Program-made: the position numbers and the translations under genes
Shown here: in pieces, positions 37,072 through 45,210 of the stretch
Layout of the letters: each line of letters begins with the position of its first letter
Numbering within the stretch: the first letter of the stretch is position 1
Notes under the pieces: model-generated
What the model was told of the DNA's origin: nothing
Seen by the model: only the letters and a program-made list of their open reading frames with translations
Databases searched by the model: none
Source: Pseudolysobacter antarcticus
GTDB taxonomy: Bacteria; Pseudomonadota; Gammaproteobacteria; Xanthomonadales; Rhodanobacteraceae
NCBI RefSeq assembly: GCF_004168365.1
Contig: NZ_CP035704.1
Span: forward strand, 1,674,001-1,738,000
DNA length: 64,000 bases
Direction of reading: 5' to 3'

Positions 37072-37335
37072 GTGAAGAAGCGTTTTTCGGAAGAACAGAT
37101 CATTGGCTTTTTGCGTGAAGCGGAAGCGGGCCTTTCGGTAAAGGACCTGTGTCGGCGGCACGGCTTCTCAGAGGCGAGCTACTACCTGTGGCGCAGCAAA
37201 TTTGGCGGCATGAGAGTCCCGGAGGCCAAGCGCCTGCGTGAGCTGGAGACGGAGAATACGCGGCTGAAGAAGTTGCTGGCCGAGTCGATGCTGGAGATCG
37301 AAATCACGCGGGAAATCCTGAGAAAAAAGTGGTGA
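37072..37335 (+). CDS. IS3-family transposase OrfA
   Basis: An 87-residue HTH protein (KKRFSEEQIIGFLREAEAGL through GFSEASYYLWRSKFGG). A leucine-zipper-like helix follows (AKRLRELETENTRLKKLLAE). The GTG at 37072 is chosen because AGGAGA precedes it; a TTG at 37066 is the alternative. The end overlaps orfB at the slippery heptamer A_AAA_AAG (37323-37329), so most transposase is likely made as an OrfAB fusion by -1 frameshifting. Confidence 0.88.
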   Translation: MKKRFSEEQIIGFLREAEAGLSVKDLCRRHGFSEASYYLWRSKFGGMRVPEAKRLRELETENTRLKKLLAESMLEIEITREILRKKW

Positions 37336-38177
37336 GCGCACCGGCACGTCGGCTGGCGGTGCGGCAGATAGTGGATCAGGGGCTGAGTGAGCGCAGGGCC
37401 TTGCGGGTGATGCGCATGAGCGCCAGTGCGTTGCGCTATGAACCGGCGCCGGACCGCAACGTGGCGTTGCGTGAGCACATTCTTGGCCTGGCACATCGAC
37501 ATACGCGCTATGGCGCCGGGATGATCTACCTGAAGCTGCGTCAGGCGGGTCTGCGGGTCAATCACAAACGGGTTGATCGGCTGTACGCCCTGGCGAAGCT
37601 GCAGGTGAAGCGGCGCAAGCGCAAAAAGGTGCCTGTGGCCGAACGTCAGCCGCTGGTGCGTCCGCTGGCCGCGAACCAGGTGTGGTCAATGGATTTCGTG
37701 TTTGATCGTACCGCCGAGGGGCGCGTGATCAAATGCCTGACGATCGTCGATGACGCCACGCATGAGTCTGTCGCCATCGTGCCGGAGCGTGCGATCGGCG
37801 GACATCCGCTGACGCGCATCCTGGATCAGCTTCGCAGTACCCGCGGGCTGCCCAAGGTGATTCGCACGGACAATGGCAAGGAGTTTTGTAGCCGTGCCAT
37901 GGTGGTCTGGGCACACGCGCGTGGCGTGACCCTGCGCTTGATCGAACCCGGCAAGCCGAATCAAAACGCCTACATCGAATCGTTCAATGGCCGGTTTCGC
38001 GATGAATGCTTGAACGAGCACTGGTTCACGAGCATGGCCCACGCCAAGGTCGTGATCGAAGCGTGGCGCCGCGAATACAACCAGGAGCGACCGAAGAAAG
38101 GTCTTGGCGGGATGACGCCTGCTGCCTATGCAAAACAGATGGCTGAAAGAACAGTTACGATAACCACCGGACTCTAA
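37329..38177 (+). CDS. IS3-family transposase OrfB, DDE integrase domain
   Basis: A 282-residue rve-type integrase domain. The catalytic triad is Asp122 (WSMDF), Asp181 (RTDNGKEF) and Glu217 (YIESFNGRF), giving the DD(35)E spacing exactly. An HTH_21-like part precedes it (HRHTRYGAGMIYLKLRQAGL). It is in the -1 frame relative to orfA, and an independent GTG start is unlikely to be well used. Nothing suggests inactivation. Confidence 0.9.
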   Translation: MVSAPARRLAVRQIVDQGLSERRALRVMRMSASALRYEPAPDRNVALREHILGLAHRHTRYGAGMIYLKLRQAGLRVNHKRVDRLYALAKLQVKRRKRKKVPVAERQPLVRPLAANQVWSMDFVFDRTAEGRVIKCLTIVDDATHESVAIVPERAIGGHPLTRILDQLRSTRGLPKVIRTDNGKEFCSRAMVVWAHARGVTLRLIEPGKPNQNAYIESFNGRFRDECLNEHWFTSMAHAKVVIEAWRREYNQERPKKGLGGMTPAAYAKQMAERTVTITTGL

Positions 38178-38208
38178 AGCTGGTCGCTACTCAAAGCGGG
38201 GGGACGTC

Positions 38209-38280
38209 GTCGCTGCCGTAGCGGTCGAAAAACTCAACCTTCGATAGGCCTGGTTGGAACTGGATCAGGTTCATTGCCAT
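38209..38280 (-). pseudogene. 5' fragment of an IS1595-like transposase
   Basis: Reading from an ATG at 38280 on the minus strand gives MAMNLIQFQPGLSKVEFFDR, continuing YGSD before it meets the right end of the IS3 element. This is the characteristic N-terminus of ISSpo8/IS1595-type transposases (M-N-x-I-Q-F-Q-x-G-L-S...RYG). Only about 23 codons remain; the rest is not found on the left side of the IS3 element. It was evidently interrupted by the IS3 insertion. Confidence 0.6.
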
Positions 38281-38363
38281 AGCCGACTCCTCGTTGATCG
38301 TGGAGCCAGTTTTGCCCGGCTACGTCGCAAATCATGCGACTCGGGACTGAGGTTGGGCGCTAA

Positions 38364-39302
38364 TCAGGAATCTTTATCTCTCTCCGCAGACCGTAACAAT
38401 TTTTTTTCCCTTTCATACTTATTAATTTTTCTTACCATTGTGGAGTACGCGAGGGGCCTGTCGGCGCCGAAATAGTCCTGCGGGTTCATGTCGATGTATT
38501 TAGCGATAGCACCCGCACTCGCCATTCCATTTGTCTTGGTAAATCTTGGAAATTCCGCGCGCAATTTCTCCGCAGCCTGGATGACGACGTTGTGACGTTT
38601 GAGATGCTCTTCCGTTTTCCGCAAAGACGCTTGCTCGTTTCTCAGCTTTTGGGGCGTCGGAAAAGTTTTAGGCCGAGCCTGCGCGTTGGCAACTTGATCG
38701 TTGCGTGCCTCGTACTTGGCCTGCGAATCCGGTTCGGACTCCTTCGGTTTTATTAATAGTTTTTTAAGTGACTCTAGCTCTCCAGTCGCTATGAGAACGT
38801 CACATCTACGGAGGGGAAAAGTGGTAAATCCGAAATGAGACGCAGAATGTTCGAATCCCACCATCGATCCGCTACTTTCACAGCCTAGCGGCGTCTGTAA
38901 TGCAGATTCAACAGTTGAAAGACTAGAGACTTCGCCCTTTGCTACACGGGCCGCATCTCGCTTGTTGAGTACCACGGTGCCCGAAAACGACAGCGAGGTT
39001 AGCACCGCGAGGGTCTCGGATTCGAATATATCTTCGTCCGGCGCGAGAGCACCCGTCGGCTCCCGCTTCGGCTGAACTAAGGCGGAGGTCTGCATCGCGA
39101 TTCTCCTATTACCATGCTCGTCAAAGACAGCCCGCGGCTCAACAGGTGACGCTGCCCCATCCGGAATCCAAATAATCGGCCAATCGCGCACCGTGGCATA
39201 CGCGCAGAGCTGACCGAGCTCGACATGATTTATTATTGTCTCGGATGAAATCCCGAAAATATCTGCGGCATCATCGATGTTCAGATATTTTATGTCCTGC
39301 AT
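38364..39302 (-). CDS. Accessory protein with HTH-like N-terminus, unknown function
   Basis: A 312-residue soluble protein in the accessory patch. Residues 1-50 (MQDIKYLNIDDAADIFGISS) look like a MerR/excisionase-type helix-turn-helix. The middle is variable, and the last 120 residues are charged and helical, ending in a compact segment (GAIAKYIDMNPQDYFGADRP). No catalytic motif is visible. The ATG at 39302 has a GGTGG six bases upstream; a GTG at 39311 is the alternative. It might be a phage- or island-encoded regulator. I do not recognise the family. Confidence 0.6.
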   Translation of the reverse strand: MQDIKYLNIDDAADIFGISSETIINHVELGQLCAYATVRDWPIIWIPDGAASPVEPRAVFDEHGNRRIAMQTSALVQPKREPTGALAPDEDIFESETLAVLTSLSFSGTVVLNKRDAARVAKGEVSSLSTVESALQTPLGCESSGSMVGFEHSASHFGFTTFPLRRCDVLIATGELESLKKLLIKPKESEPDSQAKYEARNDQVANAQARPKTFPTPQKLRNEQASLRKTEEHLKRHNVVIQAAEKLRAEFPRFTKTNGMASAGAIAKYIDMNPQDYFGADRPLAYSTMVRKINKYEREKKLLRSAERDKDS

Positions 39303-39311
39303 TTTGGCCAC

Positions 39312-40057
39312 CGTGTTCAGAAAAATTCGCCATCGAAAATATAGCGGATTTCGTGAAGGTCAGGCTAGGAATGTCGCGACCTGTGCTGCGTATACGAGCG
39401 CCGACTCATACGCGGAGATGTATTGACCAAATGACTTTCTGGCTAGGTAGTGCCTCCAATGCTGATGAACAATGCGATAGCTTAATGCAACCGGCGCGCG
39501 CTGGTTCGCGGGAATCGTCGCGGGCAGTTGCGCTCGTTTCTAGTAGCTCATCGTGCAATGCGATTGAGCGGTTGGATTTGTAAAATCAGGAAAACGCAAG
39601 GGGGTCGGATGGGCGGCTGCAAAACGCTGCGGGATGCTAAACGCATACCAAGAAAGGCCTTTGCTGCAGCTTCCGAAATTGCTGATAGGTTAGTTGGTGA
39701 GGTGATGCACGCAATCGGCATCCAAGTCAAAAAGAGGTGCTGCATGTCGACAAACCGAAGTCGCCGGTGATTCGTTCTAACCGAGGCCGGGCCATATGCC
39801 ACAGCTGGTTTAGACGCACGGCTGCGCAAACTTAAACGCGCGAGTTACCTTTGCGTTTTGAGCGCCGATCGGTACAGATGCCGTTATACCTTAGCTCGAA
39901 TTCAACCGAGCGCCAACGAAGGGCATCGCTGAGGGTATCGAGCATTAACGGGTCGGTTGCCGAGATAAGCAATGGCGCCCGATAGCATGGCTTAGCGGGC
40001 TCGCCGAAACCAAAATATTTCAGGGGGTGCAAACGAAGGCATTTCGAAGGCATATGC
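39312..40057. other. AT-richer intergenic region before the tRNA genes
   Basis: No known gene is found in about 750 bases. One short frame (39609-39770) with a good ribosome site is listed separately. The remainder reads as decayed or non-coding DNA next to tRNA-Glu, as expected for an island edge. I looked for a copy of the tRNA 3' end that could mark an attachment site and saw none. Confidence 0.35.
39609..39770 (+). CDS. Possible small ORF of 53 codons
   Basis: The frame starts MGGCKTLRDAKRIPRKAFAA, has AAGGGGGT three bases before the ATG, and is Lys/Arg rich with two Cys near the end. There is no recognised domain. The spacing of the ribosome site is short and the peptide may be chance, so this is only a candidate. 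Confidence 0.22.
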   Translation: MGGCKTLRDAKRIPRKAFAAASEIADRLVGEVMHAIGIQVKKRCCMSTNRSRR

Positions 40058-40085
40058 AAAGGCCCACCTTTTCAGATGGGCCTTT
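40058..40085 (-). terminator. Terminator hairpin after the tRNA genes
   Basis: A perfect 9-bp stem AAAGGCCCA/TGGGCCTTT with a 10-base loop lies 13 bases beyond the 3' end of tRNA-Glu on the minus strand. It is followed by a short T-run that is part of the stem. Confidence 0.7.
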
Positions 40086-40098
40086 ACGTTGACGTATA

Positions 40099-40174
40099 TG
40101 GCGTCCCCAAGGGGATTCGAACCCCTGTTACTGCCGTGAAAGGGCGGTGTCCTAGGCCTCTAGACGATGGGGAC
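40099..40174 (-). tRNA. tRNA-Glu (anticodon UUC)
   Basis: The minus strand folds into a full cloverleaf starting GTCCCCATCGTCTAGAGG. It has the anticodon loop CTTTCAC (anticodon TTC), a T arm containing GGTTCGAATCC and an encoded CCA. The acceptor stem pairs over 7 positions. It lies 35 bases downstream of tRNA-Ala and both are probably one transcript ending at the hairpin at 40058. Confidence 0.96.
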
Positions 40175-40209
40175 GCAAGAGGAAAACAGCTTAGGAACTT
40201 GGTGAAACT

Positions 40210-40285
<76 letters not shown>

Positions 40286-40357
40286 GGGAAGACGCGGAAG
40301 ATTACGGGAGATGGGGCAAATGGTCAAGGACAACGTTAATTTGCGCCGGCAAAAAAT

Positions 40358-41836
40358 TCATGGCGCTGGGTGCTTGTCCGCGTCATCCATGCGTTGCGCA
40401 TCCCAGCCACCGCCCATGTCGCGCACCAGCAGCACGCTGGCCACAAGCCGCCGACTGTCGAGCTGTGCCAAGCTGCGCCGGTTGCCGAACGCGGTGGCCT
40501 GCGCGGTGATCACGTTCAGGTAACTCACGGTGCCGGCCTTGTATTGATTCAAGGTCAAGGCTAGCGCTTCTTCCGCAGCAGCGACCGCGGATTTTTGCAC
40601 TTCGGTTTCGGCTTGCAATACACGCAACTGCACGAGATCGTCTTCGATCGCCTGAAACGCGCTGAGCACGGTTTGGCGATAGGTCGCGACACTCGCGTCG
40701 TAGCCGGCCTCGGCTTGGCGCACCTGCGCGCGCCGCGCGCCGCCATCAAACAGCGTCGCCGCGATCTGCGGGCCGAGCGACCAGAATTGATTCGGAGCAG
40801 TCAGCCATTTGGAGAAACTCGAGCTTTGATAACCGCCGCTGGCATTCAACGTGAGGCTCGGAAAAAACGCCGCGGTGGCGACGCCGATCTGCGCGTTCGC
40901 CGAAGCGACCAGACGCTCCGCCGCGGCGATGTCCGGACGACGTTCAAGTAGTTCCGATGGAACCGCCACCGGCAATACCGGCACGGGCGTATTCAGCGGC
41001 GCGACCGGCAGCGAAAATTCTGCGGGAGCCTTGCCGATCAACACAGCGATGGCGTGTTCGTATTGCGCGCGCTGAACTTCCAGATCGATCGCTTGCGCCT
41101 GAGTGGTTTTCAGCTGGGTATCGGCCTGCACCACATCGGCCTTGGCAACCACACCCGCGGCGTAACGATTTTTCGTAAGCTGAAATGATTTTTCGTATGC
41201 AGCAACCGTGTCGTCGAGCAATTTTTTCTGCGTGTCCTGCGCGCGCAGCTGGAAATAATCCTGCGCGAGTTCGGCTTGTGCGCTGAGTTGCGCATTTGCC
41301 AGATCGGCCGCGCTGGCTTCAGCGCCAGTCGCATTCGATTCGACTGTGCGGCGCACCTTGCCCCAGATATCCGGCTCCCACGATGCGGTCGCGCTGAGAG
41401 AGTTATTGCGCGTGATGCCGCGCGCGTTGCTGCCGGTATTGGTGCCCGTGCCTGTGCCGGTATTGTCGGTCGTGGTGCCGCTGCCCTGATGCGAGCGCGT
41501 GCTCGACGCACTCAGGCCGACGGTCGGAAAATAACTCGCCTCTGAAGCATCGACCAACGCGCGCGACTTGCGATAATTCGCTTCTGCGACCAGCACATTC
41601 TGATTCGAAATCGCGACTTGGCTCATCAGCGTATTGAGTTTCGCATCGGCATAGATTTCCCACCACGCACCGTGCGGCTGGTCGTCTTTCGGCTGCGCCT
41701 GTTTCCAGTCCTGCGCTTCCTTGAACGCCACCGGTGCATCGATTTTCGGGCGCACATAATCCGGGCCGACCGCGCAGCCGGCGGCCAGCGTGGTAAGACC
41801 GAGGATCAAGGTCATCCTGATTTTATTATTTCGCAT
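40358..41836 (-). CDS. RND efflux outer-membrane lipoprotein (NodT/OprM family)
   Basis: A 492-residue outer-membrane factor of the NodT family. The lipobox LAAGC (Cys21) marks it as a lipoprotein. Two OEP repeats follow, with conserved WWEIYADAKLNTLM, LLERRPDIAAAERLVASANA and VLSAFQAIEDDLVQLRVL segments. A Gly/Thr/Asn-rich loop (GTGTGTNTGSN, near residue 125) is probably extracellular. The frame is open far upstream into mdtC, but the ATG at 41836 has a GGAG site and gives the signal peptide. It is the last gene of the mdtA-mdtB-mdtC operon, 77 bases after mdtC, and completes a tripartite pump. Confidence 0.92.
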   Translation of the reverse strand: MRNNKIRMTLILGLTTLAAGCAVGPDYVRPKIDAPVAFKEAQDWKQAQPKDDQPHGAWWEIYADAKLNTLMSQVAISNQNVLVAEANYRKSRALVDASEASYFPTVGLSASSTRSHQGSGTTTDNTGTGTGTNTGSNARGITRNNSLSATASWEPDIWGKVRRTVESNATGAEASAADLANAQLSAQAELAQDYFQLRAQDTQKKLLDDTVAAYEKSFQLTKNRYAAGVVAKADVVQADTQLKTTQAQAIDLEVQRAQYEHAIAVLIGKAPAEFSLPVAPLNTPVPVLPVAVPSELLERRPDIAAAERLVASANAQIGVATAAFFPSLTLNASGGYQSSSFSKWLTAPNQFWSLGPQIAATLFDGGARRAQVRQAEAGYDASVATYRQTVLSAFQAIEDDLVQLRVLQAETEVQKSAVAAAEEALALTLNQYKAGTVSYLNVITAQATAFGNRRSLAQLDSRRLVASVLLVRDMGGGWDAQRMDDADKHPAP

Positions 41837-41913
41837 TACCACTCCAACTTGAATCTGTGCGTGCATGCGGCGAAGCCGGCGGCGCGCATGAAAATTTTGC
41901 ATGTGTGCAACCG

Positions 41914-44900
41914 TCAATGCGCATTGCCGTGGCTCAGTTTGCCGCTGTTGTCGCCGAAACGTGAGCGTTGCCATTTCGCGGCGGCCCACAAGCGGAAACG
42001 ATCGAGATAAATGTAGACCACCGGCGTGGTGTACAGCGTCAGCATCTGGCTCACCACGAGGCCGCCGACGATCGCGATGCCAAGCGGGCGACGCAGCTCC
42101 GCACCGTTGCCGGCACCGAGCGCCAGCGGCAGCGCGCCGAGTAGGGCTGCCATCGTCGTCATCATGATCGGGCGGAAACGCAACAGACACGCCTGGAAAA
42201 TCGCGTCGTGCGCGCTCAGGCCCTGATTGCGTTCGGCATCGAGCGCGAAGTCGATCATCATGATCGCGTTTTTCTTGACGATGCCGATCAGCAATATCAC
42301 ACCGATCAGCGCGATCAGGCTGAACTCCTCGTTGCACGCCAGCAGCGCGAGCAGCGCGCCGACGCCGGCAGAGGGCAGGGTGGAAAGTATTGTCAGCGGA
42401 TGCACATAACTCTCGTACAACATGCCGAGCACGATATACACCGCGACCAGCGCGGCGAGAATCAGGAATGGTTGATTATCGAGCGAACTTTGAAACACCT
42501 TGGCGGTGCCTTCAAAGCTGCCGTGGATCGTCGCCGGCACATGAATTTGCGCCATCGTGGACTGGATCGCCGCCACCGCATCGCTCAACGACACACCGAC
42601 CGGCAGATTGTAGGAAATCGTGGTCGCGACAAACGGGCCTTGATGATTCACTGCGAGCGCGGTGTTGCTCGGGCCGTAGCTGCTGAAGGCCGAAAGCGGC
42701 ACCATCGTTTCTTTCGACGAACTGATCGGGTTGCCGGTCGATGCGCCCTTGGTATTGCCGGTGCTGACGTTCGATGCGTTGAGCAATGGATTCGATGCGC
42801 TGGTGCTCGCTGTGCTGTTGCCGCTTTTGCTCGCTGGCGCGCTATTGCGCGACAAGGCATTGGTCGCTTGGCTGCCGCTGGCGACACCGCCAGACGTGCT
42901 CACGTAAAGCTCTTTCAGCGCGTCCGGATTTTTCCAGTATTGCGGCGCGACTTCCATCACCACGTGGTACTGGTTCAGCGGATTGTAGATCACTGACACC
43001 TGGCGTTGGCCGAACGCGTCGTATAGTGCGTTGTCGATCTGGCTGGCGGTCAAACCGAGCCGCGTCGCGGTCGCGCGATCGATCGTCAACTGGGTTTCGA
43101 GGCCTTTGTCCTGCTGGTCGGAATTGACGTCGGCAACTTGCGGTACGGATTGCAGCGCGGTGACGATTTTTGCCGACCAGGTGCGCAACTCCTCGATATC
43201 GTCGCCCTGCAAGGTGTATTGATATTGCGAATTGCTCGACCGTCCGCCAGCGCGAATATCCTGCACGGCCTGCAGGAACAAGCTCGCACCCGGCACCACG
43301 CCGAGGCTCACGCGCAAACGTGCGATCACTTCATCCACGGTCTTGGTACGCTCGCCGAGCGGCTTCAGCGTGACGAACGCACGCGCTGAATTAGTCTGGC
43401 CGCCACCGGTGAAACCGATCACGTTTTGCACGTCGGGATCTTTCTGCACGATGTCGAGAAACTGGTGCAGTTTCTGCTGCATCAGCGTAAACGAAATACT
43501 CTGGTCGGCCTGGATCCCGCCCATCAAACGTCCGGTATCCTGCTGCGGAAAAAATCCCTTCGGCACGATAATATACAAGTATACATTGAGGCAAACCGTG
43601 ATCAGCAGGATGATCATCATGAGCGGCGAGTTGCGCAGCGCCCACGTCAGGCTGCGTTCGTAGGCGCTGAGCAGGCGCGCGAAAAAGTTTTCGCTCATCC
43701 GCGCGAACCGTGACGGTTCACGCTTGTGTTTCACGCTGCGCAACAAGCGCGCGCACATCATCGGCGTAGTCGTCAGCGATACCGCCAGCGATACCAGAAT
43801 CGCCACCGAGAGCGTGATCGCAAACTCGTGAAACAGCCGTCCGACGAGGCCGCCCATAAGCAGGATCGGAATGAATACCGCGATCAGCGAGATGCTCATC
43901 GACAACACCGTGAAGCCAACTTCGCGTGCGCCGAGCAGCGCAGCCGGAACCGGTTTCATGCCGGCTTCGAGATGGCGCGAGATATTTTCGAGCACGACGA
44001 TCGCATCGTCGACGACAAACCCGGTGGCGATCGTGAGCGCCATCAGCGACAGATTATCGAGGCTGAAACCGCACAGGTACATCACGCCAAACGTGCCGAT
44101 CAGCGACACCGGCACCGCCACCGCGGGTATCAGCGTGGCGCGTGCATTTCGCAAGAACAGAAACACCACCATGATCACAAGCATGGTCGAAGTGATCAGA
44201 GTTTTTTCGACATCGCGCAGCGAAGCGCGGATGGTCGTGGTGCGTTCCATGCCGACGCCGATACGCACCGAGGCTGGAATCGCCGCTTGCAATTGCGGGA
44301 TCAGCGCGGTGATGAGATCCGCGGTTTCAATAATGTTGGCACCGGGCTGAGCGGTGATGATCACCAGCACCGACGGTTTGCCGTTGGCGAGGCCGAGGTT
44401 ATGCAAATCCTCGACTGAATCGACCACGTCGGCAACATCCGTCAACCGCACCGGCGAGCCGTTGCGATACGCCACCAGCAGCGTGCGATATTGATCGGCG
44501 GTGCGCGCTTGATCGTTGGTGTAGAGCTGCCAGTGGCGTGTCTCGTCCTCGATCGCACCTTTCGGGCTATGTGCGTTCGCCGCGGACAACGCCGCGCGCA
44601 CATCTTCCAGGCCGATGCCGTATTTGAACAACGCATGCGGATTGAGTTCGGCGCGCACCGCTGGCAACGAACTGCCGCCGATCGTGACATCGCCGACGCC
44701 TTCAATCTGCGACACTTTCTGGCCCAGCACGGTCGAGGCGGCGTCATAGATCTGCCCCGTGCTCATCGTGTCTGATGTCAGCGTGAGGATCATCACCGGT
44801 GCCGACGCCGTGTTGGCTTTGCGATAGGTAGGATTGCTGCGCAGCGCTGTGGGCAAGTCCGCACGCGCGGCGTTGATCGCAGCCTGCACGTCGCGCGCGG

Positions 44901-45210
44901 CGCCATCGATATCGCGATTCAATCCGAACACGAGCTGGATGCGCGTCGAGCCAAGTGAGCTCGAGGATGTCATCTCGGTGACATCGGCGATCGTGCCGAG
45001 ACGACGTTCAAGCGGCGTTGCGACACTCGCGGCCATCGTCTCTGGACTCGCGCCGGCCATGTTGGCCGAGACCGAAATGGCCGGTGAATCGACTTTCGGC
45101 AACGGCGCTACCGGCAGCAGAAAAAAGGCGACTGCGCCTGCCAGCGCCACGCCCAGAGTCAGCAGGCTGGTGGCGACCGGGCGGCGGATGAACGGCGTCG
45201 AGATACTCAT
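41914..45210 (-). CDS. mdtC: RND efflux pump inner-membrane subunit, MdtC/MuxC-like
   Basis: A 1098-residue hydrophobe/amphiphile efflux RND transporter. It has the N-terminal helix ([22 protein letters not shown]), the two porter regions and the proton-relay helix with the [22 protein letters not shown] segment. It pairs with the other RND subunit, encoded just before it; heteromeric MdtB/MdtC pumps expel novobiocin, bile salts and similar drugs. The start ATG overlaps the mdtB stop as ATGA. A Ser/Asn/Gly-rich insertion of about 58 residues lies in the second porter region (nt 42706-42885), which makes it longer than the usual 1025-1040 residues. Confidence 0.92.
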   Translation of the reverse strand: MSISTPFIRRPVATSLLTLGVALAGAVAFFLLPVAPLPKVDSPAISVSANMAGASPETMAASVATPLERRLGTIADVTEMTSSSSLGSTRIQLVFGLNRDIDGAARDVQAAINAARADLPTALRSNPTYRKANTASAPVMILTLTSDTMSTGQIYDAASTVLGQKVSQIEGVGDVTIGGSSLPAVRAELNPHALFKYGIGLEDVRAALSAANAHSPKGAIEDETRHWQLYTNDQARTADQYRTLLVAYRNGSPVRLTDVADVVDSVEDLHNLGLANGKPSVLVIITAQPGANIIETADLITALIPQLQAAIPASVRIGVGMERTTTIRASLRDVEKTLITSTMLVIMVVFLFLRNARATLIPAVAVPVSLIGTFGVMYLCGFSLDNLSLMALTIATGFVVDDAIVVLENISRHLEAGMKPVPAALLGAREVGFTVLSMSISLIAVFIPILLMGGLVGRLFHEFAITLSVAILVSLAVSLTTTPMMCARLLRSVKHKREPSRFARMSENFFARLLSAYERSLTWALRNSPLMMIILLITVCLNVYLYIIVPKGFFPQQDTGRLMGGIQADQSISFTLMQQKLHQFLDIVQKDPDVQNVIGFTGGGQTNSARAFVTLKPLGERTKTVDEVIARLRVSLGVVPGASLFLQAVQDIRAGGRSSNSQYQYTLQGDDIEELRTWSAKIVTALQSVPQVADVNSDQQDKGLETQLTIDRATATRLGLTASQIDNALYDAFGQRQVSVIYNPLNQYHVVMEVAPQYWKNPDALKELYVSTSGGVASGSQATNALSRNSAPASKSGNSTASTSASNPLLNASNVSTGNTKGASTGNPISSSKETMVPLSAFSSYGPSNTALAVNHQGPFVATTISYNLPVGVSLSDAVAAIQSTMAQIHVPATIHGSFEGTAKVFQSSLDNQPFLILAALVAVYIVLGMLYESYVHPLTILSTLPSAGVGALLALLACNEEFSLIALIGVILLIGIVKKNAIMMIDFALDAERNQGLSAHDAIFQACLLRFRPIMMTTMAALLGALPLALGAGNGAELRRPLGIAIVGGLVVSQMLTLYTTPVVYIYLDRFRLWAAAKWQRSRFGDNSGKLSHGNAH

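Larger units (their letters stand above)
37005..38209 (+). mobile_element. IS3-family insertion sequence (IS407-like)
   Basis: About 1.2 kb, with orfA and orfB in overlapping frames. Terminal inverted repeats start with ACGTCCCCCC...TTGAGTAGC on the left (37007-37029) and end with the inverse GCTACTCAAAGCGGGGGGACGT on the right (38186-38207). The exact outer base pairs are not certain and no target duplication is visible, probably because the left side abuts another IS end. Both reading frames look intact, so the element may be active. Confidence 0.85.

Noticed and set aside
40099-40174. Possible integration site at the tRNA-Glu 3' end for the 35-40 kb patch
   Set aside because: No direct repeat of the tRNA 3' end and no integrase gene were seen in the window, so an att site cannot be claimed.
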